DNA of 64,000 nt from Exiguobacterium artemiae 255-15 (lineage in GTDB: Bacteria; Bacillota; Bacilli; Exiguobacteriales; Exiguobacteriaceae): assembly GCF_000019905.1 (NCBI RefSeq), contig NC_010556.1, forward strand, positions 1,266,001 through 1,330,000, read 5' to 3'. Below are positions 26,232 to 34,932 of this stretch, in pieces. The notes below the pieces were generated by a model that was not told where the DNA came from, did no database searches, and was given only the letters and a program-made list of their open reading frames with translations. The translations under genes and the position numbers were made by a program. The first letter of the stretch is position 1, and every line of letters begins with the position of its first letter.

Positions 26232-27575
26232 TTGAAAAAGAAACTTGCACTACTCACATTTGCTGTCGTCATAGGGTTACCTACTTCTGCGTTCGCTAAT
26301 TCTCAATATGTGCAGTATGATCCGACGTTTAATGAACAACAGAAACAAACATGGCTTGCGGAACAGGGACTTCAGGAAGTCCGGGAATTGAAACAGGACG
26401 GATTTTCACTCGTCGAACCGTTGCCGCACATCGACAAGGCGGATGTTGAAGCCGATCTGATTCCGGTCAGTGTCGTCGAAAAGGCGACGGATTCCGCTCA
26501 ATTGCGACAGACATATCTCGACCAATCGCGTATACCTACTTACTGGAAATACAGTCGTGGTAAATCGGACGTTCGTGTTGCGGTCATCGATGATGCGATT
26601 GATGTCAATCATTCGGAGTTCAAAAACGTCATCTATAAGACGACGACGATTTCCGGCATCCGGAAACCGGACGATCACGGGACGCATGTCGCAGGAATCG
26701 TCGCGGCAGCAGAAGACGGCAAAGGAACGGTTGGGGTCGCATCCGGTGTCAAACTGATTGGCGCTGACGTCTTTGACGGCGACTTCGCCAGTTCGATCGA
26801 TATCGGAGACGGCGTTCTGTATGCCATTTCCCAAGGGGCCGACGTAATCAATCTGTCGCTCGGTCAATATGAATACGATCCGTACATGGAAGCCGCGATT
26901 AAAAAAGCAGAAGCAAAAAACATCGTCGTCGTCAGTGCGGCCGGAAACGACGGCCGCAATAAACTGTTATTCCCGGCCTCGATGAAATCCGTCATTGCCG
27001 TCGGTTCAGTCGGAACGCTCGGACGCGCTTCGACGTTCTCGAACTACGGCAGAGGGCTGAACATCATGGCACCCGGTGAGGGCGTCTACTCGACGATGGT
27101 CGGCAACAAGTACGGTTATCTCGACGGGACATCGATGGCAACACCGATCGTCAGCGGTGTCATTGCCCTTGCGAAATCGAAGAATCCGTTCATTACGAAC
27201 AGTACGCTCCGCAGTAAGCTGTATGCGGCTGCGGCGAAAAAGACCGGCGATACGTCACTGCATTACGGGACAGGCCGTCTGAATGCCGGGATGCTTGCGA
27301 CGATTCCGTCACCGGTCTCGAAAGTGTCCGTCCCGTCCGTCTTGAAGCCGAATCAGCCGTTCGCGCTTTACTTTGACGAGTATTCGAACGCGAAGACGCT
27401 GACCCGTCTGTACAAGGACGGCAAAATCGTCAAGACGTTTACGAATGACTATCTGCGGAACGGTACCCATAAGTATACGTACGCTTTAAAAGAAGCAGGG
27501 ACGTATAAACTCGTCTTTGCGACGTCGAGCGGGCGTCATACACGGGTGACGGAGCGGGTCATCACCGTCAAATAA
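26232..27575 (+). CDS. Secreted S8 family serine protease (subtilisin-like)
   Basis: A 447-residue extracellular protease. Residues 1-22 are a signal peptide ending AFA; a propeptide-like segment runs to about residue 105. The catalytic triad is Asp in VAVIDDAIDV (about 121), His in DHGTHVAGIVAA (about 143) and Ser in DGTSMATPIVSGV (about 302), with the oxyanion Asn in SAAGNDG. A beta-rich C-terminal domain of about 90 residues follows (SKVSVPSVLKPNQPFALYFD), perhaps for substrate or wall contact. The start is TTG, 7 bases after CAGGG. No cell-wall sorting motif. Confidence 0.93.
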   Translation: MKKKLALLTFAVVIGLPTSAFANSQYVQYDPTFNEQQKQTWLAEQGLQEVRELKQDGFSLVEPLPHIDKADVEADLIPVSVVEKATDSAQLRQTYLDQSRIPTYWKYSRGKSDVRVAVIDDAIDVNHSEFKNVIYKTTTISGIRKPDDHGTHVAGIVAAAEDGKGTVGVASGVKLIGADVFDGDFASSIDIGDGVLYAISQGADVINLSLGQYEYDPYMEAAIKKAEAKNIVVVSAAGNDGRNKLLFPASMKSVIAVGSVGTLGRASTFSNYGRGLNIMAPGEGVYSTMVGNKYGYLDGTSMATPIVSGVIALAKSKNPFITNSTLRSKLYAAAAKKTGDTSLHYGTGRLNAGMLATIPSPVSKVSVPSVLKPNQPFALYFDEYSNAKTLTRLYKDGKIVKTFTNDYLRNGTHKYTYALKEAGTYKLVFATSSGRHTRVTERVITVK

Positions 27576-27578
27576 CAA

Positions 27579-27613
27579 CAAAAAAAGCCGTCTCACCTTA
27601 GGGGAGACAGCTC
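27579..27613 (-). terminator. Terminator facing the gene at 27632, possibly bidirectional
   Basis: AGCTGTCTC and GAGACGGCT arms on the minus strand, followed by TTTTTTTG. It also lies just after the protease stop codon on the plus strand but without a T-run there. Confidence 0.65.
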
Positions 27614-27631
27614 GTTAGGGACTCAAAGTAT

Positions 27632-28075
27632 TTACTTTGGGTCTTTTCCTTTTTTATAGATGGGCGTCGGAACGTCTAGCGCTTCGCCGGTCCACTGAAT
27701 CGTTGCTTCCATTTTGTAGCCGGTATCGTCTTCATGGATGAACGACAGGCGTCCTGAATCGATCAGCTGATACAAGCCGTATTCGACTTGATTCGCCCAC
27801 GACCGTAACGTCATCGCTTCGTCGTACAGCGGAATCTGTTGCGGGAACCGTTCATTCATCAGTAAGATGTCATGCTGGTCAAAATGGTAACTCCGTTTCG
27901 AAAATGCATCAGGTTGTTTTACATTAAATGGCTCGAACGCATGGATGAGTTCACCCTTGCGGTAAAAGGCAAAAATGCCGTTCCGGAGATGAAGGGCCTT
28001 GATTTCATCAATCTCGATCAAGAACGTCAACTTCCGTACGGTACGCTGGTTCGTACCAGAGCGTCTTTTTTTCAT
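27632..28075 (-). CDS. Hypothetical protein next to rnpB
   Basis: A 147-residue soluble protein with a basic N-terminus (MKKRRSGTNQRTVRK) and a beta-rich body (KALHLRNGIFAFYRKGELIHAF). No family recognised. AAGGGG lies 8 bases before the ATG at 28073-28075. It is transcribed away from rnpB. In many Bacillales gpsB occupies this place; this protein is not GpsB. Confidence 0.6.
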   Translation of the reverse strand: MKKRRSGTNQRTVRKLTFLIEIDEIKALHLRNGIFAFYRKGELIHAFEPFNVKQPDAFSKRSYHFDQHDILLMNERFPQQIPLYDEAMTLRSWANQVEYGLYQLIDSGRLSFIHEDDTGYKMEATIQWTGEALDVPTPIYKKGKDPK

Positions 28076-28162
28076 GGTATATGCCCCTTTCTGAACCATT
28101 GTACTATACCGTAAAATCAGGAAGAATTGCAACTTTTCCGCCCATCAAACGAGAAATACCTC

Positions 28163-28191
28163 TTGCTAGAAACGCTCGCGTGCGCTACACT
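28163..28191 (+). promoter_or_regulatory. rnpB promoter
   Basis: TTGCTA and TACACT with a 17-base spacer; the predicted start is 10-12 bases downstream, where the RNase P RNA begins. Confidence 0.7.
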
Positions 28192-28202
28192 GTTAAGCAG
28201 TG

Positions 28203-28594
28203 ACTATGTTGGTTCGGACAATTGCGGGGCACTTCGGTGCTTTGAGGAAAGTCCATGCTCGCACAACCTGCGATGGTTGTAGTGATCGTGCTACACGAAA
28301 AGATAAGTGTAGGCAGCGTCGTGCTGACGGCAGAAGGAACGCCTAAGTCTTCGGATATGGCCGAAACTTCTTGAAAGTGCCACAGTGACGGAGCCTTACT
28401 GGAAACAGTAAGGGTGGAACGAGGTAAACCCCACGAGCGAGAAACCCAAATTTGGTAGGGGAATTTCCGGAGCGGAACTGAACGCGAAGGAGAGCGTATG
28501 TAAATACGGAGATAGATGATTGTCGCCCACGTGTGAGGGTCAAACCGTTTGCAACACTAGGGAACAGAACATGGCTTACAGGACCACATAGGCT
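28203..28594 (+). ncRNA. rnpB: RNase P RNA, type B
   Basis: The catalytic RNA of RNase P, which trims tRNA 5' ends. Conserved blocks seen: GAGGAAAGTCCATGCTCGCA near the 5' end, GAAAGTGCCACAGTGACG and GTAAACCCC in the core, GAGCGAGAAACCCAAATTTG, AGATAGATGATTG, and ACAGAACATGGCTTACAG near the 3' end. CTATG at 28204 pairs with CATAG at 28587 to close helix P1. The order and spacing follow B. subtilis (about 400 nt). Ends are set by P1 and are accurate to a few bases. Confidence 0.95.
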
Positions 28595-28612
28595 GTTATT
28601 TTTACTTTGAAC

Positions 28613-28641
28613 GAGAGTCCAGGTCCAACTGGGCTCTTTTT
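28613..28641 (+). terminator. rnpB terminator
   Basis: GAGTCCAG and CTGGGCTC arms around GTCCAA, followed by TTTTTTT. Confidence 0.9.
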
Positions 28642-28692
28642 TTATTGAGTTGAACTTGGAAATTTTAAAAACAGGTAGGAGCGTGAACAATC

Positions 28693-29838
28693 ATGGCAAA
28701 ACGTTTAGTCATCGCGACGGCGGCAATGGGGATCGAATCCCTCGTCGCCAAGGAAGTCCGCGATTTAGGATACGAATGTACGGTCGAGGACGGAAAGGTC
28801 TACATCGATTGTGAGCTCGAGGACATTCCCCGTCTCAACCTCTGGTTACGGACGGCAGACCGTGTCAAACTCGTCGTTGCGGAATTTAAAGCGACATCAT
28901 TCGAAAAATTATTTGATCAGGTCAAGGACCTCCCGTGGAGCGAACTGTTGCCGTGGGAAGCGAACTACGTCGTCAACGGCCGCTCGGTCAAATCAAAACT
29001 GTTCTCGATCCGTGACTGTCAGAAAATCACGGAAAAAGCGATCGTCTCGCACATGCAGGAAGCGTACAACATGGGCGACGAGTGGTTACCGAAAACCGGT
29101 GCCAGCTTCCCGATCGAAGTTGCGCTCTTAAAAGATATCGCGACGCTGACGATCGATACGTCAGGCGACGCCCTGCATAAACGTGGCTACCGCGAGTTCC
29201 ACTCGGCGGCACCACTGAAAGAGACGATGGCCGCGGCAATGCTGATGCTGACGAACTGGAAGCCGGATATGCCGCTTTATGACGTCTTTACGGGTTCGGG
29301 AACATTGGCGATTGAAGCGGCAATGATCGGCCGTAATATCGCACCGGGAATCAACCGCGAATTCGCGTCGCAAGAATGGGCCTGTATTCCGAAAAAAGCC
29401 TGGTTCGATGCGATCAAGGAAGCAAACGACAAAGCCGAGTGGGACAAACCGCTCAAAATCTATGCCAACGATACGGATCCGGAGATGGTCAAGCTCGCAA
29501 AACAAAACGCCGAGCTCGCAGACGTCCGGGACGCGATCAACGTCATGCAGCGGGATGCAGCCGACTTCAAGCCGAAGGAAGACTTCGGTGTCATCATCGG
29601 GAACCCGCCGTACGGGGAACGTCTGGAGGACGCACGCGAAGTCCATCAGCTGTACCGGAAGATCGGGAATGCCTTCAAAGAATTCCCGTATTACAGTGTC
29701 TACATGATCACGTCATACGTCGAGTTTGAAAAAGCATTCGGCCGGCCGGCGACGAAACGCCGTAAGCTGTACAACGGGAATATCGAAGTACAATTTTATC
29801 AGTATTATGGTCTCCGTCGGAAAAGACCGCAGTCTTAA
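28693..29838 (+). CDS. THUMP-domain 23S rRNA methyltransferase (RlmL/YpsC-like)
   Basis: A 381-residue AdoMet-dependent RNA methyltransferase. Residues 1-160 hold the ferredoxin-like and THUMP RNA-binding region; the Rossmann domain follows with the AdoMet motif DVFTGSGTLAIEAAM (about 198-212) and the N2-guanine/adenine catalytic motif IIGNPPYGERL (about 298-308). Position just after rnpB is the same as for ypsC in Bacillus. Probable target is a 23S rRNA guanine (m2G), by homology. A weak GTAGGAG site lies 9 bases before the ATG. Confidence 0.9.
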   Translation: MAKRLVIATAAMGIESLVAKEVRDLGYECTVEDGKVYIDCELEDIPRLNLWLRTADRVKLVVAEFKATSFEKLFDQVKDLPWSELLPWEANYVVNGRSVKSKLFSIRDCQKITEKAIVSHMQEAYNMGDEWLPKTGASFPIEVALLKDIATLTIDTSGDALHKRGYREFHSAAPLKETMAAAMLMLTNWKPDMPLYDVFTGSGTLAIEAAMIGRNIAPGINREFASQEWACIPKKAWFDAIKEANDKAEWDKPLKIYANDTDPEMVKLAKQNAELADVRDAINVMQRDAADFKPKEDFGVIIGNPPYGERLEDAREVHQLYRKIGNAFKEFPYYSVYMITSYVEFEKAFGRPATKRRKLYNGNIEVQFYQYYGLRRKRPQS

Positions 29839-29909
29839 GCCATTTCTAGCTCTTCAGAAAATCCCATTGCACATCCATTGCACACTTGGTGTGAAAAACG
29901 GGAATTTCT

Positions 29910-31005
29910 TCACGAACCGCTCTGTTGAGCGGTTTTTTTGCGTTTTAAAAGCTGTTCAAATTGCATGGCCGTATCCGATTGTAAAGTGTGCAATACGTGA
30001 GCGTACGTATCCATCGTCAAGGTCACATCGGCATGACCGAGTCGTTCCTGGATGACCTTGGCATGGACGCCCATTTCCATCAAGAGTGATGCATGCGTAT
30101 GCCGCAATCCATGCAAGGTGATTTTCGGGAGTCCGGCGGATTTGATTGTCTCGATGTGCCGTCTCCGGAGACCGGAATGCCAAAGGTAGGCACCGGACAC
30201 ACCCAAACGAATCAAATCTTCCTCGTTTCGCCAGCCCATCCGCAAACTATCATACCGCTGCTCGACGCGGATCCGTCGTAACTCTTCCGCGACATGGTTT
30301 GAAATTGTCACGACCCGGACTTTCTTACCTTTCGTGTTGGAAAACGAATAGCCACCTTTGACCTCGATTGCGGTCCGCTTAATCATTATGACCATCCGTT
30401 CAAAGTCGACATCAGACTATCGGAGTGCCGTTGTTTCACGGGCGCGTAATCCCGCATAACTGATCAACATGACCGCTGCATAGTTGCCGGTCGTCATAAC
30501 GTCCTGCAGCGTCCGGAGATAGGTCTCTTTCAGTCCTTCGTTCAACTTGGTGACCGCATAGAAGGGATTCGCCCCTTATAGTTGTTCATTCGGATCGCCC
30601 AGCTGAACATGCCGACGAAGATGGCGCGGCGAGAATTGATCGTTGAGGCCTTCAAGCCGTCCCGGTGCCAGTCAGCAAGGAGACGTTGGTCGTACGTCGG
30701 TTCGACCTGGTCGACCTTCAGTTGCAGGAACCACGTCGGGATCCGTCGTCGTCGGCTTCGTCAGTCGGACATGATCCTCGAGCCAGACCGCAAAGAGTTG
30801 CTTCATCGTCCGTATCTGAATGATCTTGCGAATCAAACCGTCCTTGCGGGCGACGACCTTTTCGACGATCCAGAACTCGACCTCCTGTTTTCGTTTGTTG
30901 GAGTACTAGGCTTGGATGCGTTTCCCGCACTTGTCGGTCCCGAGCGATAGGCGGACCCACCAGAGTCCTGTTTTTTGTGTTCTTATTGATATTTGCCATA
31001 TTCAT
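29910..31005 (-). pseudogene. Tyrosine (phage-type) integrase, decayed
   Basis: Together the frames make one XerC/phage-type integrase. From the N-terminus: an AP2-like arm domain (KTGLWWVRLSLGTDKCGKR, broken by a TAG and a frameshift), a core-binding part (NSRRAIFVGMFSWAIRMNNY), then the catalytic domain with the first catalytic Arg in SYAGLRARET, LHGLRHTHASLL (His and second Arg), LGHADVTLTMDTYAHVL (His and nucleophile Tyr). An in-frame TAG at 30417-30419 replaces the Trp of the canonical ALRWSDVDF, and at least two further frameshifts lie near 30568 and 30740. The C-terminal 161 codons remain open. It marks an old integrated element whose cargo would lie to the right. Confidence 0.88.
29917..29942 (+). 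terminator. Terminator after the methyltransferase gene
   Basis: AACCGCTC and GAGCGGTT arms with a 4-base loop, then TTTTTTT. It overlaps the 3' end of the converging integrase remnant, so the integrase gene now ends inside the host terminator. Confidence 0.88.
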
Positions 31006-31052
31006 GGCACTCAGTTCTTTTTTTTAGAACATACGTTCGATTTGAAACGTGC

Positions 31053-31080
31053 AAAAAAAAGCACCGATGAGGGTGCTTGA
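31053..31080 (-). terminator. Terminator of the gene at 31087
   Basis: AAGCACC and GGGTGCTT arms; on the minus strand TTTTTTTTGC follows. Confidence 0.88.
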
Positions 31081-31086
31081 ATCGTA

Positions 31087-31992
31087 TTAATCTAAAAATT
31101 TATTCATACCTAAATCATGGATAACACTTATTAAATAATTACAATCTGCTTGTATCATTTGACCTCTACTAGAATGAGCAGCCAAATTCCTTATGTCATA
31201 AGCTACGCATATTCGCTGGTGTTCTTTACGATTAATTAGAGCATTCTCTTTCAACTTATCAGCTAATACCTTTATAACTGTAGATTCACTATCCTTCATC
31301 TTTACACCGTTATTTTTAAGGAGTTTGATACATAAGGTTTCTATAGTTACTCCTAAAGTAGCTGAGCTTGCCAGATACAATGAATTATCGTAAGCTGCTA
31401 TGGCTTCGTTAAGCTGATATTCAAAGTCTTCATCGTTTACACGATGAATTATTGAAGTTAAATCTAATAATGAATAAGAGTATTTTGCAGCATTATTGGC
31501 ATAATAATTGCCTTCATATTTCAAGTGAGTTTGATAATCTTTCAAAGATTCTCGAATCATAGTATCTAATCTTAGACTTAAATAGTTATCAAGCGCAGTT
31601 TCGTTGTCTAGATAGAATGGATCGACATCAATTCCGAATAGAATATCATCTTTGTTCACCTCATAATATTCTTGAATTGTAGCAATAGCAAAATCGACAA
31701 TCGAATCATAATTATGGTGTTCTGATATTAAACTATTGGAAGGTTCGATTTGTTCAACTAAATTTCCTTTTTGAGGTGAGTATACAAAAAATAGAAGCGG
31801 CTCGAATTTAGGGAAGTAATCTCCAATTTCAACAATACAGCCAATAACATTTTCTTTTTTTGACATTCTAAACGGTGTAGGGTCAACATTGTAGACATGG
31901 TTAAAATTATTCAATAAAATTTCGTTGTATTTAGCTAAAACTGTATCGTACATTTTTTCCTTGATCTTTAGTTTGTTTATTATATCATTCAC
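31087..31992 (-). CDS. Hypothetical protein with HEPN-like C-terminal motif
   Basis: A 301-residue AT-rich gene product. The N-terminal half is mixed (IGCIVEIGDYFPKFEPLLFFVY). The C-terminal 110 residues are helical (YDNSLYLASSATLGVTIETLCIKLLKNNG) and end with RICVAYDIRNLAAHSSRG, an R-x4-H motif in the position expected for HEPN nucleases and for DUF4145-like domains. If HEPN, it could be an RNase of a defence or toxin system; without a search this is inference. The start is GTG, 7 bases after GGAGG, and overlaps the stop of a 32-codon upstream ORF. AT-rich composition differs from the housekeeping part. Confidence 0.65.
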   Translation of the reverse strand: MNDIINKLKIKEKMYDTVLAKYNEILLNNFNHVYNVDPTPFRMSKKENVIGCIVEIGDYFPKFEPLLFFVYSPQKGNLVEQIEPSNSLISEHHNYDSIVDFAIATIQEYYEVNKDDILFGIDVDPFYLDNETALDNYLSLRLDTMIRESLKDYQTHLKYEGNYYANNAAKYSYSLLDLTSIIHRVNDEDFEYQLNEAIAAYDNSLYLASSATLGVTIETLCIKLLKNNGVKMKDSESTVIKVLADKLKENALINRKEHQRICVAYDIRNLAAHSSRGQMIQADCNYLISVIHDLGMNKFLD

Positions 31993-32087
31993 GTAGATTC
32001 CTCCATATCTGCGCAAAGATAATGTTGCATTGGTTTATGTTGATCTTGACGCGTTCTAGTAGAATTTTGCTTAGATGGTTTTGACAT
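31989..32087 (-). CDS. 32-residue peptide coupled to the HEPN-like gene
   Basis: A small ORF, MSKPSKQNSTRTRQDQHK..., with a strong GGAGG 5 bases before its ATG. Its TGA overlaps the GTG of the downstream HEPN-like gene, so the two are translationally coupled. The peptide is polar and basic at the N-terminus (pI high) and has no membrane segment. It could be a leader peptide that only serves coupling, or a small partner protein. No family recognised. Confidence 0.5.
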   Translation of the reverse strand: MSKPSKQNSTRTRQDQHKPMQHYLCADMEEST

Positions 32088-32123
32088 GATTTCCTCCAAT
32101 TTATTTCGAAAAGGGTGAACTAA

Positions 32124-32321
32124 ATGAATTTGATGAAACGTTATAGAGAAGAGGAGGAAGCCTTTTAACAACACAGCGAATCAGTCGACAAACGATTCAA
32201 TGATTTTCGTACTGCAGCACAAAATCAATTTGATCAGCGAGCGAATGAAAAATCACACAATCTTCCGAATCCCGTTTCTCAAAGTCCTTGGTTCGACGCT
32301 CTTCGTAATGATAAATTTTAA
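32124..32321 (+). pseudogene. Small hydrophilic protein gene with in-frame TAA
   Basis: Reading from the ATG at 32124 (AAGGGTG 6 bases upstream) gives MNLMKRYREEEEAF, a TAA at 32166-32168, and then 50 further open codons in the same frame (QHSESVDKRFNDFRTAAQNQ... FDALRNDKF) to a TAA at 32319, right before a terminator. Codon use continues unchanged past the first stop. The simplest reading is one point mutation (for example CAA to TAA) in a 65-codon gene. Function unknown. Confidence 0.55.
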
Positions 32322-32333
32322 ATATGTTTTGTA

Positions 32334-32360
32334 GGACGTTGCTGACGGCAACGTCTTTTT
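32334..32360 (+). terminator. Terminator of the interrupted small gene
   Basis: GACGTTGC and GCAACGTC arms, followed by TTTTT. Confidence 0.85.
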
Positions 32361-32378
32361 GTTTCTGGAAGTTAAATC

Positions 32379-33017
32379 TTATTTCGTAGGAATCTCAACT
32401 GTATAGCGTTCTGCTAACGTTTCAAAGGTTTCGTCATTTGGACCATCGACTATAAATTTGACGTCCGTAATTTTGTTTGGTGCGGCACTAGCGATAAAAA
32501 TAACGGTTCCTTTTTTCTTTACCTTGCCAATGTACTCTCCACCTACATCTGCTGATAGGACCATCGAAGCATCAATTTGCTCGGCAGTATTGGTTGTTAA
32601 TTTGGCTTGGTTCGGATGGAAGTTGATTGTTGCATCACTTGTATTTTCTGCTTCCACCTCGAAAACAATCAATGTAAGCTTCTCTTTGCTATCAAACATA
32701 TCTAAATACTCTTTTGATGGTTTGAAGTCTGAAGTTTGGACTTTATTAATTTTAAAGATAATTGGTCCTAAGTTCGTAGAAATGTTTAATTTCTTATTCG
32801 TGAAGTGATTAACCTTTGTTCCGAATTCTGACTTCTCAACTTTAGGAGTCTCCTCTTTTTTTACTGGAGCATCTTTAGCTCCATTCTCTTTCTCTTCTTT
32901 TTTCTCAACTTCTGTTGCAGAGGTAGTTTCAGCTTTCTTTGTAGATGCACTTTCCTCCGTGCAACCAGCCAGCAACATAGCAGCGGTTAATGATGTTCCC
33001 ATGATAAAACGTTTCAT
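32379..33017 (-). CDS. Lipoprotein with DUF4352-like domain
   Basis: A 212-residue exported lipoprotein. The signal peptide ends in the lipobox LLAGC (Cys about residue 19), followed by a Lys/Glu-rich linker to about residue 65. The beta-sandwich C-terminal part (LTLIVFEVEAENTSDATINF) has the DUF4352 / telomeric-repeat-binding-like pattern of many Bacillota surface lipoproteins. GGGAGG lies 8 bases before the ATG. Role unknown; related domains bind or inhibit other proteins. Confidence 0.75.
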   Translation of the reverse strand: MKRFIMGTSLTAAMLLAGCTEESASTKKAETTSATEVEKKEEKENGAKDAPVKKEETPKVEKSEFGTKVNHFTNKKLNISTNLGPIIFKINKVQTSDFKPSKEYLDMFDSKEKLTLIVFEVEAENTSDATINFHPNQAKLTTNTAEQIDASMVLSADVGGEYIGKVKKKGTVIFIASAAPNKITDVKFIVDGPNDETFETLAERYTVEIPTK

Positions 33018-33288
33018 AGATGATCCTCCCTTAAAATGCGTTACCCTTTATTTTACCAATTTATGATCAAGAGGAATAACTTTCCTTTTAAGAAAGAGAC
33101 AAGGATTGTGATTATCGTCCGACAGCTTTCGACATAACGTTAAGTAAGGAAATAAAAAAGTATTATCGAGGTCGAGAGGTATTCCGAACAAGTCAGTAAA
33201 AAGAATGGAATCGTATGAGAATACAGGATTTGAAGTGAACAGACAATGCATCAAGATTCGAAGTTATGATTTGATATACTCTGTATTT
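33018..33288. other. Intergenic stretch without recognisable gene
   Basis: 270 bases between the lipoprotein start and the membrane-protein stop. A minus-strand frame (33048-33254) is open for 68 codons but lacks a ribosome site and sensible composition. No clear terminator or operator seen. Confidence 0.4.
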
Positions 33289-33618
33289 TCATCTTGACTG
33301 ATTTACTTGCCGTCGTTTAATAAAATTCTTAATCCCTAATACAATACCGATGACGAGATAAAGAATCCCATTACCAACGATAACGAATCCGATAAAAGCA
33401 GCTGAAAAAGCAGCCCCAAAACCGTCTCCACCCATACTGTGATCTATTTTTAAAAAGATAGAACCTGATATTAAAGCAGTGATTGGTCCAAGAATTCCGA
33501 TTATTAAGCCGGATCCCCATAAAGGCATTTTACCTTTCCTGTATAAAAGAACAGCCGACAAATTCAAAACGATTAAGATTGATATTAGAACACTCCAAAC
33601 TAGTCCATCACCACTCAT
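33289..33618 (-). CDS. Small three-helix membrane protein
   Basis: A 109-residue membrane protein with three TM helices: WSVLISILIVLNLSAVLLY (7-27), a Gly-rich LWGSGLIIGILGPITALISG (32-52), and AAFIGFVIVGNGILYLVIGIV (74-95), ending in a basic tail IKNFIKRRQVNQSR. GGAGG lies 7 bases before the ATG. Family unknown. Confidence 0.65.
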   Translation of the reverse strand: MSGDGLVWSVLISILIVLNLSAVLLYRKGKMPLWGSGLIIGILGPITALISGSIFLKIDHSMGGDGFGAAFSAAFIGFVIVGNGILYLVIGIVLGIKNFIKRRQVNQSR

Positions 33619-33778
33619 TCAAAATCCTCCGTTCTTTTAAAAAGGTAATATATGTATTTTTTATTGAGTTGATCATATCATAAACGCGAGAAGTTGGTAT
33701 CTTCATTTCCAATTAAAGGTATAGAATGAAGAGAATACTTGTAAATAGGAGCAGTTCGAAAATTGAGGAGGATATAAG

Positions 33779-34393
33779 ATGAAACCGATTGAAAGAACAT
33801 TGACTTTGCTCAAACAAATGTTTAAAGATGAGCCGAGATTTATTATGGGAAGATACGGTAGAAACGGATGGGCAACTTGTAGTTTTAATAAACCTTTAAC
33901 TTCTCAAGAAATTGAATCCTGCTTGCCTGAAGATAATTTTTCTTTACCGAAAGACTATAAACATTTTTTAACGTTGTATGATGGATGTGGCTTATTTAGA
34001 ACTGAATCTGATCTAATTCTAGAATTGTTTCCTCTTAAGGAAATGCTGGAAATGTCGGAAGAACACCATTCAGAAGACGGTCTCCTCTCAGAAGGAAACT
34101 TCTGGATCATAGGTCAAATAGATGAGGATTGGATTTTAATTGATAAAAATCAATGTACGGATGCAGAAGGATCCTTTAAAAAACCATATATCACAGTTGT
34201 GCATCCATCAGATGGTCTGGATATGGCGGTTCCATTAAATTTGAATTTCGAATGTTTTTTAGAACGCGCTATCATTGCTCAAGGCGATTACTTTTGGGAG
34301 TGGTCAGAAGACCTTGAAATGACTGTAATATATGATGATACTTTGACGTATGAAGAAGTCGACGAAACACTTTATCTTGAAGATAAGAAATAA
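33779..34393 (+). CDS. SMI1/KNR4 (SUKH) family protein, YobK-like
   Basis: A 204-residue acidic protein of the SUKH superfamily, whose bacterial members neutralise polymorphic toxins by binding them in the cytoplasm. The fold signature is present: LTSQEIESCLPEDNFSLPKDYKHFLTLYDG (about 40-68), then FWIIGQIDEDWILID and the family's C-terminal FECFLERAIIAQGDYFWEW (about 158-176). It is a distant paralogue of the tandem pair at 42186 and 43149, which share the FLERxIIAQG motif. AGGAGGATATAAG precedes the ATG. No toxin gene is adjacent. Confidence 0.85.
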   Translation: MKPIERTLTLLKQMFKDEPRFIMGRYGRNGWATCSFNKPLTSQEIESCLPEDNFSLPKDYKHFLTLYDGCGLFRTESDLILELFPLKEMLEMSEEHHSEDGLLSEGNFWIIGQIDEDWILIDKNQCTDAEGSFKKPYITVVHPSDGLDMAVPLNLNFECFLERAIIAQGDYFWEWSEDLEMTVIYDDTLTYEEVDETLYLEDKK

Positions 34394-34428
34394 AACATTG
34401 TGAGTAGTTTTAAAAAGGAGAATGCGTG

Positions 34429-34890
34429 ATGAGCTATACTTATCTGCCACTGACACAAAGTCAGGCGGAAGAGATTGCCTATGAATGGACATACGAAGGC
34501 GACTTTGCCTTTTATGATATGCCGAACGATCAGGACGACTTGGCAGAATTTTTGGATCCCGATCAACGGACGGAACATTATTATGCGGTGATGGATGAAA
34601 CACAACTAATCGGATTTTTTGTATTTGGGCCTGGACAGAATAGTCTTGAGTTGGCACTGGGAATGCGACCAGATTTGACGGGACAGGGAAACGGCGTAGC
34701 GTTTTTGGAAAGCGGTCCCGCTTTCGCGATCGAGAAATATCAACCACATCACATCGAATTAGCTGTCGCGACGTTTAATTAACGGGCTATCCGCCTGTAT
34801 GCGAAATGCGGTTTTGAGCCGGTCGAACGGTTTCAACAGGGAACGAACGGCGGGAGCTATGAATTCGTCAAAATGCGTCTGCATATATGA
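34429..34890 (+). pseudogene. GNAT acetyltransferase with in-frame TAA
   Basis: A 153-codon N-acetyltransferase frame. The acetyl-CoA loop region LALGMRPDLTGQGNG is present (about residues 81-95). At 34780-34782 a TAA falls inside the conserved GNAT motif: AVATFN-stop-RAIRLYAKCGFEPV; the expected residue is usually Gln, so CAA to TAA is likely. The frame stays open for 35 more codons to TGA 34888-34890 and contains the family's C-terminal strand. The product made today would lack motif B and is probably inactive. AAGGAG lies 8 bases before the ATG. Confidence 0.85.
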
Positions 34891-34932
34891 GTCATGAAAT
34901 GAATAATTTTTTTACAAGGAAGAGGGATTTAA

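Noticed and set aside
29840-29909. Attachment site for the integrase
   Set aside because: A core repeat would be needed at the other end of the island; I found no convincing match within the window.
33048-33254. 68-codon minus-strand open frame
   Set aside because: No ribosome site, odd composition, lies in an intergenic region; chance open frame.
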